A stretch of 64,000 nucleotides of DNA, from positions 62,001 through 126,000 of IMG/VR virus record IMGVR_UViG_3300042867_001289. One strand, 5' to 3'. Within the stretch, counting starts at the first letter, position 1, and every line of letters begins with the position of its first letter. Source of the DNA: a virus. The notes below the pieces were generated by a model. It made no database searches and was not told the origin of the DNA. It was given only the letters and a program-made list of their open reading frames with translations. Position numbers and translations under genes: made by a program. Positions 1 to 6,915 of the stretch are shown here, one piece after another.

Positions 1-17
1 AACGGAGAACCCTTCTA

Positions 18-461
18 ATGAACAAAGAAGAAACAGTCGCAATCGTCGAACGCGTCTGGGCATCATGGGGGTCCCGACCCGAAAACCCAGAAGAACGCAA
101 ACAAACCTACGCCGCATGGTTCGAAATCCTCAGCGACATCGAACGGGACCTCGTAGCACAAACTGTCAACGACCTCATCACGGCAGACGGCTACAAGCCC
201 CGACCAGGGACAGTGCGCCGCAAAGTGCTCCTCAAAGGCAGAGAAGCCCCGACAAAGGCCGAAGCATGGAACGAAGCGCAGAAGCTTCGCCAGTCGCTCC
301 TCACCGGAAACAACGCCCCGGCAGTCCACCCACTTACCCTAGCTACAATAAACAAGATTGGGTCCGTCGCCGATCTCAACACCGGGGCTGACAGAGAGTT
401 CTTCCTCAACACCTACACCGAAACCGTCAACGCCTGGGAAGCAGAGATAACGGGACTATGA
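18..461 (+). CDS. Helicase-loader-like replication protein
   Basis: A 147-residue, mostly helical protein preceded by an ACGGAG ribosome site. The pattern (Trp-containing helix, W-x(3)-L near residues 34-38, a P-R-P-G turn at about 62, then an A-W-x-E-A helix and an H-P-L segment) resembles the small helicase loader/inhibitor family of phages (G39P/G40P type), which bring the replicative helicase to single-stranded DNA. It overlaps by 4 bases the primase/helicase gene that follows, the expected partner. Seen: size, helical pattern, position. Inferred: the loader role. A replisome organiser of another family is possible. Confidence 0.5.
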   Translation: MNKEETVAIVERVWASWGSRPENPEERKQTYAAWFEILSDIERDLVAQTVNDLITADGYKPRPGTVRRKVLLKGREAPTKAEAWNEAQKLRQSLLTGNNAPAVHPLTLATINKIGSVADLNTGADREFFLNTYTETVNAWEAEITGL

Positions 462-2164
462 ACCCAATAGACACAGTACTAACTAGCCTCCAAGGAGTGA
501 AAAAAGTTGGAGAATCAGCATGGTCAGCAAAATGCCCGTGCCGTAACGACGACGACAACCCCAGCCTTTCCATCGGAATAGGCCGAGACAACAGGGTTCT
601 ACTTAACTGCCACCGCGGTAACGGCGGCTGCGACACCAACCAAATCTGCGACTCAATAGGACTAACCATGACAGACCTCTACGAAAAGAAATCAGAGCCA
701 CGAGAAACCCTCACGCTCACCAACACCTACCTGTACACCAACGAAGAAGGCGAAGTCCTTTTCCGCAAACTCCGATTCAAAGACAGTGCAGGTAAAAAAA
801 CTTTCCGGCAGCAACACCCAGAAGGAAACGAATGGGTCTCAGGGCGCGCCGGGGCTGACCCCGTCCTCTACCGTCTACCCGCAGTCAAACAAGCCATCTC
901 CGACCGTGCCGACATCTGGGTATGCGAAGGCGAAAAAGATGTCGACGCAGTAACCGAAGCGGGACGGTGCGGAACAACAATGCCCGACGGGGCTGGCAAA
1001 TGGAAACCAATCCACACAGCCCAAATTGCCGGGGCTCGCAGGGTAGTTATCGTCGCAGATAACGACCCCATCGGGACTGAGCACGCATGGGCCGTACACG
1101 ACGCCATCGTCGGGGCTGTCGAGAAAGTCATTGTCGTCTCAGCCCCGCAAGGCAAAGATGCTTACGATTTTATTCACGTTCACCGGGGCGACCTAGCCGA
1201 CATGGCACCGCTTGCCCGTCCCGGAGAAACCCAAATTGAAATCCCCACCGGGACTGACGAGTTCAGTGAGATCGCCAGGGGGATCGCAGACCTCGTAAAG
1301 TCCGACGCCCCGCTCACATCCAAATTGATGAGAGCCAGGAACCTGATTGATCGTGCCGAGGTAGATGGCATTCAGCAGGATGGCAGGCTTGTCACCTGGA
1401 CTGACTTCGTAAACGAAATTGAAGACGACAAATATGATTGGGTTATCCCAGGGGTTCTCGAACGGCAAGAACGAGTGATCGTCGTCGCCGCCGAAGGTGT
1501 AGGTAAAACAACTCTTGCCCGTCAAATTGCGATTTGTACCGCAGCAGGGATACAGCCATTCACCCGATCAGGGATGGCCCCCATCAGAACACTGTTCGTC
1601 GACCTCGAAAACCCTGAAAGAATTATCAGGAGAATGTCCAGGAAGATTGTTGCAGCAGCAGAACACTACCGGCCCCACAAAGGAGCCCCAATCAACGCAC
1701 ACCTCCTCATGAAACCCGACGGGATGAATCTCCTCGAAGCAGCAGACCGCATCCTCCTAGAAGAAACCATCGAACGAACCCAACCAGACCTGCTAGTCCT
1801 GGGGCCCCTGTACAAATCGTTTATCGATCCAGGCGGCAAAACATCCGAATCGGTCGCAGTCGCAGTAGCCAAATATCTTGACTACATCAGGTGGACATAC
1901 GACTGTGCACTCTGGTTAGAACACCACGCCCCGCTAGGCGGTTCCGGTGGCAGAGACATGCGCCCCTTCGGTTCCGCTGTGTGGTCCCGCTGGCCCGAAT
2001 TCGGTTTGACAATCGAACCCGATCTCACCTCAGCTGAAGTAAACCATTTTAAGATTGGCACTTTCCGAGGCTCACGGGACGTCCGCCACTGGCCAACCAA
2101 AATGCGGTGGGGATCGACACTCCCATTCGAAGCTTTAGAGTATTCGACAACCGGCGACAATTGA
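458..2164 (+). CDS. Toprim primase / RecA-fold helicase (RepA-like)
   Basis: A 568-residue replication protein with three recognisable parts. Residues about 18-60 form a CHC2-like zinc-binding domain (C-P-C-R, then C-H-R and G-G-C). Residues about 145-240 are a Toprim domain, with the catalytic Glu in V-C-E-G-E-K-D and the acidic V-A-D-N-D motif. Residues about 320-540 are a RecA/RepA-type ATPase with Walker A E-G-V-G-K-T-T near 347 and a hydrophobic Walker B-like strand T-L-F-V-D-L-E-N. Such fusions prime and unwind DNA at phage forks. The gene overlaps the upstream loader-like gene by 4 bases. Which activity dominates, primase or helicase, cannot be decided from sequence. Confidence 0.85.
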   Translation: MNPIDTVLTSLQGVKKVGESAWSAKCPCRNDDDNPSLSIGIGRDNRVLLNCHRGNGGCDTNQICDSIGLTMTDLYEKKSEPRETLTLTNTYLYTNEEGEVLFRKLRFKDSAGKKTFRQQHPEGNEWVSGRAGADPVLYRLPAVKQAISDRADIWVCEGEKDVDAVTEAGRCGTTMPDGAGKWKPIHTAQIAGARRVVIVADNDPIGTEHAWAVHDAIVGAVEKVIVVSAPQGKDAYDFIHVHRGDLADMAPLARPGETQIEIPTGTDEFSEIARGIADLVKSDAPLTSKLMRARNLIDRAEVDGIQQDGRLVTWTDFVNEIEDDKYDWVIPGVLERQERVIVVAAEGVGKTTLARQIAICTAAGIQPFTRSGMAPIRTLFVDLENPERIIRRMSRKIVAAAEHYRPHKGAPINAHLLMKPDGMNLLEAADRILLEETIERTQPDLLVLGPLYKSFIDPGGKTSESVAVAVAKYLDYIRWTYDCALWLEHHAPLGGSGGRDMRPFGSAVWSRWPEFGLTIEPDLTSAEVNHFKIGTFRGSRDVRHWPTKMRWGSTLPFEALEYSTTGDN

Positions 2165-2178
2165 TGTAAACTCTGATC
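2144..2178 (+). promoter_or_regulatory. Leaderless promoter for the HTH/RHH operon
   Basis: TCGACA at 2144-2149 (five of six -35 consensus bases), a 17-base spacer and TAAACT at 2167-2172 lie inside the end of the primase gene. The next ATG (2179) follows the -10 box by 6 bases and lacks a Shine-Dalgarno sequence, so the transcript would begin at or next to the start codon. Leaderless mRNAs with a TANNNT box at this distance are common in actinobacteria. Confidence 0.5.
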
Positions 2179-2784
2179 ATGTCTGACGCCATGTCAAGAG
2201 AATTCCTCGCAGAGCGGGATCTCATGATCCTCCAAATGAAAAAAGCCGGAGCATCAGAATCCGAAATCGCCAAACGATTCCGCATCGGACTAGGCGCAGT
2301 CAGATCCGCGTTACAACGCCAACTAGAACAACTCAACCGGCAAGCCATGCTCGCCTACCCAGAAGTCCTACGAATGGAACTAGAACGCCTGGACTCCCTC
2401 CAGAAAGCCCTGTGGCCCCTCACACAGATGAGACGGGTAACTACCGACGACGGCTCCGAAGTCACGTTAGAACCCGATATAAGGGCCACACAGCAAGTTC
2501 TGGCGATCATGGCGAGCAGAGCAAAACTTATGGGACTAGAACAAGCATCCAAAATGGACATCAGAGTCGACGTACCCCAAGTCAACACACCCCAACTACA
2601 CGGGGCTCAACAAGCCGAAAGCATCACAACGTTCAGCCCCGAAAACGAAGCACGCCAACTCCTCGGCCTCATGATCCAAGCCGGAGTTATGGACGATTCC
2701 GTAGAACACCTCCTAGCAATAGAAGCCCCGGTAGATGTAGAAGACGCCGAAATTGTAGAACAAGTAGAACAAGAGGAAACATGA
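2179..2784 (+). CDS. HTH DNA-binding protein, possibly terminase small subunit-like
   Basis: A 201-residue protein. Residues about 10-48 make a helix-turn-helix (A-S-E-S-E-I-A-K-R-F, then G-A-V-R-S-A-L), followed by a long amphipathic helix containing L-E-R-L-D-S-L and an acidic Glu-rich tail. This layout occurs in phage small terminase subunits and in sigma-like or regulatory HTH proteins; nothing here separates the two. No large terminase is adjacent in the window, which weakens the terminase reading. The start has no Shine-Dalgarno but sits 6 bases after a TANNNT box. The end overlaps the next gene in an ATGA. Confidence 0.5.
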   Translation: MSDAMSREFLAERDLMILQMKKAGASESEIAKRFRIGLGAVRSALQRQLEQLNRQAMLAYPEVLRMELERLDSLQKALWPLTQMRRVTTDDGSEVTLEPDIRATQQVLAIMASRAKLMGLEQASKMDIRVDVPQVNTPQLHGAQQAESITTFSPENEARQLLGLMIQAGVMDDSVEHLLAIEAPVDVEDAEIVEQVEQEET

Positions 2785-3104
2785 GCCCCGACGAACCCGT
2801 CATCTACAACGACAACCTGGGTCCCGCAATGGACAAAGTCGCCGAAACCCTAAACCCCACCATAAGCAAACCAGGCAAAAAAGGCAGCCCCGCCCAAGCA
2901 CAAATCCTCGTAAGAGTAACCACAGAAACCCGGGACCGCTGGAAACAAGCCGCAGAACACTCAGGCAAACCAGTCTCAGACTTCATCAGAGACCTCGTCA
3001 ACGGGGCTGCCGACGAAATCCTCGACTGCTCCCACCCACAAAACATGAGACGCTGGAACATCCGCCACGAATACTGCCTCAAATGCGGGAAACAACTCCG
3101 ATGA
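2781..3104 (+). CDS. Ribbon-helix-helix protein with C-terminal Cys/His motif
   Basis: A 107-residue protein whose start at 2781 is fixed by an ATGA overlap with the upstream stop and by an AGAGGAAAC ribosome site. Residues about 42-75 (I-L-V-R-V-T-T-E-T-R, then S-G-K-P-V-S-D-F-I-R-D-L) match the ribbon-helix-helix fold of Arc/CopG-type DNA-binding dimers. The last 25 residues carry C-S-H and C-L-K-C, a likely zinc-binding tail. It is the first of three consecutive RHH-type genes. Role: probable transcriptional or replication-origin DNA binding; the target is unknown. Confidence 0.6.
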   Translation: MSPDEPVIYNDNLGPAMDKVAETLNPTISKPGKKGSPAQAQILVRVTTETRDRWKQAAEHSGKPVSDFIRDLVNGAADEILDCSHPQNMRRWNIRHEYCLKCGKQLR

Positions 3105-3268
3105 TGCCCCGCAGACCAGGCCGACCCCCAGAAGCCCCGACAAAAGAAATCTGTGCGATAACCCTGAGAGTCCCGGCAGCAGTCAAAACACACCTGATAG
3201 AACAATCAGAAGCCCTGGATATTTCTATTAACGAATATATGATTATGCTTATAGAGCGTTCTAGGTGA
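3101..3268 (+). CDS. Small ribbon-helix-helix (Arc-like) DNA-binding protein
   Basis: A 55-residue protein of minimal Arc type: the strand I-T-L-R-V-P-A-A-V, then helix K-T-H-L-I-E-Q-S-E and helix I-S-I-N-E-Y-M-I-M-L-I-E. The ATG at 3101 overlaps the previous TGA and is preferred over a further upstream ATG at 3083 inside the preceding gene. The Arg/Pro-rich N-terminal arm could enter the DNA groove. Its own TGA overlaps the GTG of the next gene. Probably a homodimeric repressor; the adjacent direct repeats at 3717-3786 are a candidate operator. Confidence 0.65.
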   Translation: MMPRRPGRPPEAPTKEICAITLRVPAAVKTHLIEQSEALDISINEYMIMLIERSR

Positions 3269-3615
3269 GTCGGGTTCCTGAGAGGGCTACGACCGAAGGG
3301 CAAGTGTACCTACAGATCAGACTACCTGGGAAGCTTAAGAACCAGGTCATCGACAACGCTGAGAGCTCAAACGTCAGCCTCAACGCCTGGCTGTTGCAAG
3401 CCATCCAGAACATGCTCAGAGACGGCATGCCCGCACCAGCACCCCTGGCTCCGTTGCCTACGCATGTGGATGTGCTGAGGGCGTACTTATCTGGGGAAAC
3501 TCTTATGGGCCCCTGTGGTCAGTTGGCCACCGACTGTGACGCTGTGAACGGTAACAGGTTGACAGCTGATATGAGCTGTCAATGGTGCCAGACATGCGGC
3601 ATCCGTCTCACCTGA
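3265..3615 (+). CDS. Ribbon-helix-helix protein with Cys-rich C-terminus
   Basis: A 116-residue protein using GTG at 3265 in a GTGA overlap with the previous stop. The N-terminal half has the RHH pattern (V-Y-L-Q-I-R-L-P-G-K-L-K, then S-N-V-S-L-N-A-W-L-L-Q-A-I). After a Pro/Ala linker the C-terminus holds spaced cysteines (G-P-C-G, T-D-C-D, M-S-C-Q-W-C-Q-T-C), likely a small metal-binding module. It closes the plus-strand operon; immediately downstream lie iteron-like repeats. Its bases are less A/C-biased than those of its neighbours. Confidence 0.6.
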   Translation: MSRVPERATTEGQVYLQIRLPGKLKNQVIDNAESSNVSLNAWLLQAIQNMLRDGMPAPAPLAPLPTHVDVLRAYLSGETLMGPCGQLATDCDAVNGNRLTADMSCQWCQTCGIRLT

Positions 3616-3668
3616 GGACTCGCATAGTTTTCACCTGTGTAAACATTCAGTACCGTTAACATCTCACT

Positions 3669-3786
3669 CACAGTGACCAAACCGAACTTACCCGCCCGTG
3701 GCCCCACCCCATAAAACCACACACCGTCACAAAACTTCCAACAAAAACCACACACCGTCACAAAAACCCACACACAGTCACAAAAC
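3669..3786. repeat. Iteron-like direct repeats between convergent operons
   Basis: Three close copies of CCACACACCGTCACAAAAC start at 3717, 3748 and 3768 (the third reads ACAG instead of ACCG), and a degenerate fourth copy, CACAGTGACCAAACC, is at 3669-3683. Spacing is 31 then 20 bases. The copies lie in the 215-base region 3616-3830, which has no convincing gene, directly after three ribbon-helix-helix genes. RHH proteins commonly bind tandem direct repeats, and phage origins also carry such iterons. Either an operator or an origin is plausible. Confidence 0.6.
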
Positions 3787-3830
3787 CCAACTACTAATCT
3801 CCTACTAACCAACATCAAATTAGTAACAAC

Positions 3831-4022
3831 CTAACAACCACACCCACCCCGACGACCCTCACGCACCACCTGAGACCCCCCAGGAGGCAAAACAGACACC
3901 ACCCTCACAACCACACCACCCACCTCATCAGCCTTCTCCTCAGCCCGAACCCTGGACCCAGACAAAAACTCGCCACCCCCAGGGAGATCCACACGGTACA
4001 TGGTGACCTTCTGCTGTTTCAC
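3831..4022 (-). CDS. Small hypothetical protein
   Basis: A 63-residue reading frame with GTG start in a GTGA overlap with the end of the WhiB gene upstream of it. The product is basic, with a short beta-rich middle (V-V-V-R-V-V-S-V-L) and a Gly/Cys tail ending G-C-G-C. I recognise no family. Coupling to the WhiB stop codon and continued orientation support a real gene; its coding strand is G/T-rich, unlike the A/C-rich coding strand of the WhiB gene, so confidence is moderate. Confidence 0.45.
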   Translation of the reverse strand: MKQQKVTMYRVDLPGGGEFLSGSRVRAEEKADEVGGVVVRVVSVLPPGGSQVVREGRRGGCGC

Positions 4023-4375
4023 CGGTTATCCCCCCATACCCCGGCGATAGTAGTCCTAGAGGGTCTGATGCCAAGGCGTTTCTGCTCTTTGTCTATCTGC
4101 CTGGAGGTCATCATGGCCCACACGCCGTGCATGTCTGCTGCTGGGAATTCGAGTGCGTAGTCTCTACATTGTCGGAGTACTGGGCATTGTTTGCATATTG
4201 CTCTTGCTTCGGTGATGTATGAGATGTCTTTGTGTTGTTTGGGGAAGAATTTGTTTTGTTTGCCTTTGCAGTTGGCTTGTTCTGTCCAGTGGTCTTTGTG
4301 GGCTTTTGTGTGTATATCAGTTTTGGGTGTGTTTGTGGTGTGGTGTTTTTTGTTTATGTTTGTTAACGGGTTCAT
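4019..4375 (-). CDS. WhiB-family Fe-S transcription regulator
   Basis: A 118-residue protein with the WhiB signature: Cys36, then C-x2-C-x5-C at Cys61, Cys64 and Cys70 to hold a [4Fe-4S] cluster, followed by H-G-V-W (83-86), the turn that contacts the host sigma factor, and a basic C-terminal tail (K-R-L-G-I-R-P-S-R) for DNA. WhiB proteins are confined to actinobacteria and their phages, where they bind the principal sigma factor and redirect transcription. The roughly 30-residue N-terminal extension rich in Thr, His and Lys is unusual, and a shorter start cannot be excluded. A second WhiB gene lies at 49491-49847. Confidence 0.9.
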   Translation of the reverse strand: MNPLTNINKKHHTTNTPKTDIHTKAHKDHWTEQANCKGKQNKFFPKQHKDISYITEARAICKQCPVLRQCRDYALEFPAADMHGVWAMMTSRQIDKEQKRLGIRPSRTTIAGVWGDNR

Positions 4376-4435
4376 AGTGTTGTTCCGTGTTCCCGTGTGT
4401 TGGTCATTTTGGGTGTTGTTTTCTTTTCGTGGAGG

Positions 4436-4744
4436 TTATTTGCGGATTGTTCTGATTTGGTGGATGCATCCTATTGGGATGACTATTCCGTTTCCGTGTT
4501 GTTGTCCTGTGAGGGATGCGATTACTTTAATGTATGTGTCGGTTTTTTCCCATAGGTAGCCGATGGTGAGTGCTTTGGGGGGTTGGATGTTGTGTGTGGT
4601 GTCTGGGTCTTCCCAGGATGAGGCTCCTAGTGAGGCTGCGTCTATCCATAGGATTTCTACTAGGGTTGCTGTGCCGTGTTTGGGTTTTGTTGTTTCCCAG
4701 GCGTGGTCTAGTATTGATTGTGTTTTTTCTGTTGGTGTTGTCAT
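4436..4744 (-). CDS. Hypothetical protein downstream of the phosphoesterase
   Basis: A 102-residue protein beginning M-T-T-P-T-E-K-T; its ATG at 4744 overlaps the phosphoesterase stop codon (ATGA), which fixes the start inside a much longer open frame that is only a shadow. It contains a beta-strand-rich centre (T-A-T-L-V-E-I-L-W-I-D-A and I-G-Y-L-W-E-K-T-D-T-Y-I-K-V-I) and ends with I-G-C-I-H-Q-I. I do not recognise the family. Small proteins in this place are common in actinophage early operons. Confidence 0.6.
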   Translation of the reverse strand: MTTPTEKTQSILDHAWETTKPKHGTATLVEILWIDAASLGASSWEDPDTTHNIQPPKALTIGYLWEKTDTYIKVIASLTGQQHGNGIVIPIGCIHQIRTIRK

Positions 4745-5982
4745 TGGAGTATGTTGAGTCCTCCCCATCCGTCTTCGTTGACGATGAGGCTGAGGGTTCC
4801 TGCGGCTGTTGTTGTTCCGTGGGCGTTTGCCCAGTATTCGCCTACTTTGGTTAGGGATGGGGCGATGAGTAGTAGTCGGCCTTCTTGTTCTTTGATGTTG
4901 AGGTGGTGGAAGTGTCCTGAGATGAGGATGTTTGCGTCTGCTAGGGATGGGATGGCTCTTCCCATTGCGTGTTTGGTCCACCAGTCCCATAGTGTGGGTA
5001 CTGCACCGTTTTTGGGTTTGGGTGTGTGTCCGTGGGTGAATGCGATGGTTTGGCCTGATACGCGGATTGCTAGTGCTATTTCTGATGCGGCTAGTCTGAA
5101 GCCGACGTTGTCGATTGATTCTGTTGCTGCGATGATTTCTGCTACTTGTTCGAAGACTGAGACGTCGTCGTTGTCGTTGATTGTTGTGTAGGCTTTGCCG
5201 TTTTTGCGGTTTTCGCCGTGGTTTCCTGGTACTGCTGCGACTTGGATTTGTTCGGCGTGTTTGGCTGTTTGGACGATGATGTCTCGGATGCCTCTGCGGA
5301 CTACTCGTGTTTGTTCTCTTCGGTCTAGTTCGACTGTGAATGCTTGGTTGGGGTAGTAGTCGCAGGTGTTTTCTACTAGGTCTCCTAGGCCTGCGATGAC
5401 TACTGTTCCGATGTTGTGTCCTGCGCGCCGGTGGTCTGCTAGTTGGTCGCAGATTTGTTCTGGTAGTGCTGCGATTGCCCGGATTTGTTCGTTGGTTCCG
5501 CCGAAGTCTGCGTTGCCGCATTGCCAGTCGGAGAGTGCTACGACGAATGTTTCGTCGCCTGTTTTGCGTTTCGATTTGGCGGGTTTTTGTTTGCGGGCTT
5601 CTATGTAGAGTTGTTCGAGCGATTCGTCTTGTGGTGTGTCGGGTGTTTTGAGGCGGATGTTTGCCCGGTAGCTGAAGCAGAGTGCACTGTAGGTGTCGCC
5701 GCCGATTTCGTCTCTTCGCCATCCGTCGTAGGAGCACCATTTGATGGTGTCTCCGACTATTTCGTATCGTTCTGGGTCTAGGCCTCGTTCTTTGAGGAGG
5801 TCGTCCCAGTTTTCTGGTGGTTGTTCTAGGGTGGATGTGGTGACTGTCCCTTTGGTTCCTTCCCAGGTTACGCCGGGTTCCCATCCTTTGGGGATGTGTT
5901 TGGTTCGTTCTGGTGGTTCTTCTATTTGTTTTGCTTCTAGTGCTTTTAGGTTGTCGGGGAGTTTCATGTGTAGCATCCGCAT
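4741..5982 (-). CDS. Calcineurin-like metallophosphoesterase
   Basis: A 413-residue protein with the metallophosphoesterase motifs in order: L-S-D-W-Q (a D-x-H-like first motif with Gln in place of His), G-L-G-D-L-V-E-N (G-D-x-x-x), V-P-G-N-H-G-E-N (G-N-H-E/D), F-T-H-G-H-T and I-S-G-H-F-H-H. These bind a dinuclear metal centre and cleave phosphodiester bonds. The approximately 150-residue N-terminal region (Trp-rich) is typical of actinophage versions. The likely substrate is DNA or nucleotide, but the sequence does not say. It overlaps the small gene before it and the hypothetical gene after it, in a minus-strand early operon. Confidence 0.85.
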   Translation of the reverse strand: MRMLHMKLPDNLKALEAKQIEEPPERTKHIPKGWEPGVTWEGTKGTVTTSTLEQPPENWDDLLKERGLDPERYEIVGDTIKWCSYDGWRRDEIGGDTYSALCFSYRANIRLKTPDTPQDESLEQLYIEARKQKPAKSKRKTGDETFVVALSDWQCGNADFGGTNEQIRAIAALPEQICDQLADHRRAGHNIGTVVIAGLGDLVENTCDYYPNQAFTVELDRREQTRVVRRGIRDIIVQTAKHAEQIQVAAVPGNHGENRKNGKAYTTINDNDDVSVFEQVAEIIAATESIDNVGFRLAASEIALAIRVSGQTIAFTHGHTPKPKNGAVPTLWDWWTKHAMGRAIPSLADANILISGHFHHLNIKEQEGRLLLIAPSLTKVGEYWANAHGTTTAAGTLSLIVNEDGWGGLNILQ

Positions 5983-6188
5983 TTTTGGTTGCGGTGCGTG
6001 GTGAGGGTTTCTCTGCCGATGGTTACGTTTTCGGTTCGTAGGGCGTGGTGGATTTTGCGGATTGATACTCGCCCGTCTAGTAGGCGAAGTAGTACTTCAC
6101 CGCTTTCGGGGTCGATTTTTGCGAATTCGGAGACTTTGCATTCTCCTGGGATTTGTTGTTCGAGTTTGGCGAGTTGTTCAGTTAGCAT
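5964..6188 (-). CDS. Small HTH-like protein preceding the phosphoesterase
   Basis: A 74-residue protein with a good ribosome site (AAAGG) before ATG. An N-terminal helix (L-A-K-L-E-Q-Q-I) is followed by a helix-turn-helix-like stretch (V-S-I-R-K-I-H-H-A-L, then T-I-G-R-E-T-L-T-T-H-R) and a C-terminal K-C-G-C-Y. Short proteins with a final T-x-x-x-H-R-x-x-x-C-x-C pattern are familiar next to actinophage phosphoesterases; the function is not known. It overlaps the phosphoesterase start by 19 bases and the preceding gene by 11, so translation is coupled. Confidence 0.6.
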   Translation of the reverse strand: MLTEQLAKLEQQIPGECKVSEFAKIDPESGEVLLRLLDGRVSIRKIHHALRTENVTIGRETLTTHRNQKCGCYT

Positions 6189-6402
6189 TGTGGCCTTTCA
6201 GGTACCAGTGGGCTAGTAGCATGCCGGTTATTGCTCCGGTTATTTCTGGACCGTATTTTTGTTTGGCTGCCCATCTGATCCCTGTTGAGATGGTTGCTCT
6301 ATTTTGGCGTGTTGCGAGTGCGTTGTAAAGGCATGCGGTTATTGCGATCGTTGATGCCCCTGCAAGATTTTCGACCAGTGTTCGCCTATCGGTCGCTACC
6401 AT
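6178..6402 (-). CDS. Small hypothetical, possibly membrane-associated protein
   Basis: A 74-residue protein. The start at 6402 (M-V-A-T-D-R-R-T-L) is chosen because AGAGGAAACA precedes it; a longer frame to 6513 would run through the divergent promoter and the opposing regulator gene. Two weakly hydrophobic helices (G-A-S-T-I-A-I-T-A-C-L-Y and I-T-G-A-I-T-G-M-L-L-A-H-W) could lie in or on a membrane. No family recognised. First gene of the minus-strand early operon ending at 3831. Confidence 0.55.
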   Translation of the reverse strand: MVATDRRTLVENLAGASTIAITACLYNALATRQNRATISTGIRWAAKQKYGPEITGAITGMLLAHWYLKGHNAN

Positions 6403-6436
6403 TGTTTCCTCTGGGGTTCGGGTGGGTGGCTCTTCC

Positions 6437-6453
6437 AGTGTAGTCTGTATTCC
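6437..6453. promoter_or_regulatory. Divergent overlapping promoter region with leaderless start
   Basis: On the plus strand TAGTCT (6441-6446) lies 7 bases before the ATG at 6454, which has no Shine-Dalgarno, so the regulator mRNA is probably leaderless. On the minus strand TACACT (complement of 6437-6442) could serve as the -10 box for the gene starting at 6402. The two boxes overlap, so transcription in one direction would exclude the other. Neither has a convincing -35 element. Confidence 0.35.
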
Positions 6454-6915
6454 ATGCAGGGTAGCGAACCTAACGATTTTATTGGTAGTAGCGAGTGGGT
6501 GAACCCGGATCATTTGATGCGCCGCCCGTTGGAAAAAGCTTTGGATGGTGTCGATAATGTTGGGGTTGTGGTGGAGGAAGTTCTTAAAACTTTGGACGAG
6601 TACCGCATTATCAGTTATGGGGCACCGGACGCTTTGAAGCTTTTGACCCCTCAGGGTCGGGCTTTGATGCTTTTGATGGAGAACCCTGATTTGACGGTGC
6701 GGGAACTTTCGGTGATGTTAGGTGTCGCTGAAAGTAACGCCACTATGGCCATTTCGGCTTTAGTAAAGGCTAATCTCGTAGTAAGAACAAAAGTTGGTGG
6801 CCGTAATCAGTACAATTTTTCTTTTGAAGGCCTGTGCAATCACCCTGACGTATCAAGGTTCCTGGCTGCTATCACCCCTGTTGTTTCTGAGGAGCCCCCT
6901 GATATCAGCCTGTGA
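6454..6915 (+). CDS. Winged-helix (MarR-like) transcription regulator
   Basis: A 153-residue protein. Residues about 65-115 form a winged helix-turn-helix: L-T-P-Q-G-R-A-L-M-L-L, then L-T-V-R-E-L-S-V-M-L-G, then A-E-S-N-A-T-M-A-I-S-A-L-V-K-A-N-L-V and a wing (V-V-R-T-K-V-G-G-R-N-Q-Y). The order and length match MarR/ArsR-type regulators. It is the only plus-strand gene between the early minus operon and the late region and is divergent from 6402, suggesting it controls that promoter, perhaps an early/late switch. Its 3' end overlaps the convergent secreted-protein gene by 11 bases. Confidence 0.7.
   Translation: MQGSEPNDFIGSSEWVNPDHLMRRPLEKALDGVDNVGVVVEEVLKTLDEYRIISYGAPDALKLLTPQGRALMLLMENPDLTVRELSVMLGVAESNATMAISALVKANLVVRTKVGGRNQYNFSFEGLCNHPDVSRFLAAITPVVSEEPPDISL

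Noticed and set aside
2412-2780. Extension of the 2781 gene upstream in the same frame
   Set aside because: It overlaps the HTH gene entirely and is Arg/Thr-rich shadow sequence; the ATGA overlap and ribosome site support 2781.
3717-3786. CRISPR-like array
   Set aside because: The repeats are only 19 bases with unequal 1-12-base gaps and no cas genes nearby.
3579-3818. Minus-strand frame across the iteron-like repeats
   Set aside because: Its apparent protein repeats (F-V/C-D-x-V-W-F) are only the translation of the DNA repeats; no ribosome site and biased composition.
4436-5884. A 482-residue Arg/Pro/Thr-rich minus-strand frame
   Set aside because: Its first 380 residues are low complexity and overlap the metallophosphoesterase in another frame; only the last 102 residues, from the ATG at 4744, form a real gene.
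6403-6513. N-terminal extension of the 6402 minus gene
   Set aside because: It would overlap the divergent regulator start and promoter and has no ribosome site, whereas 6402 has AGAGGAAACA.
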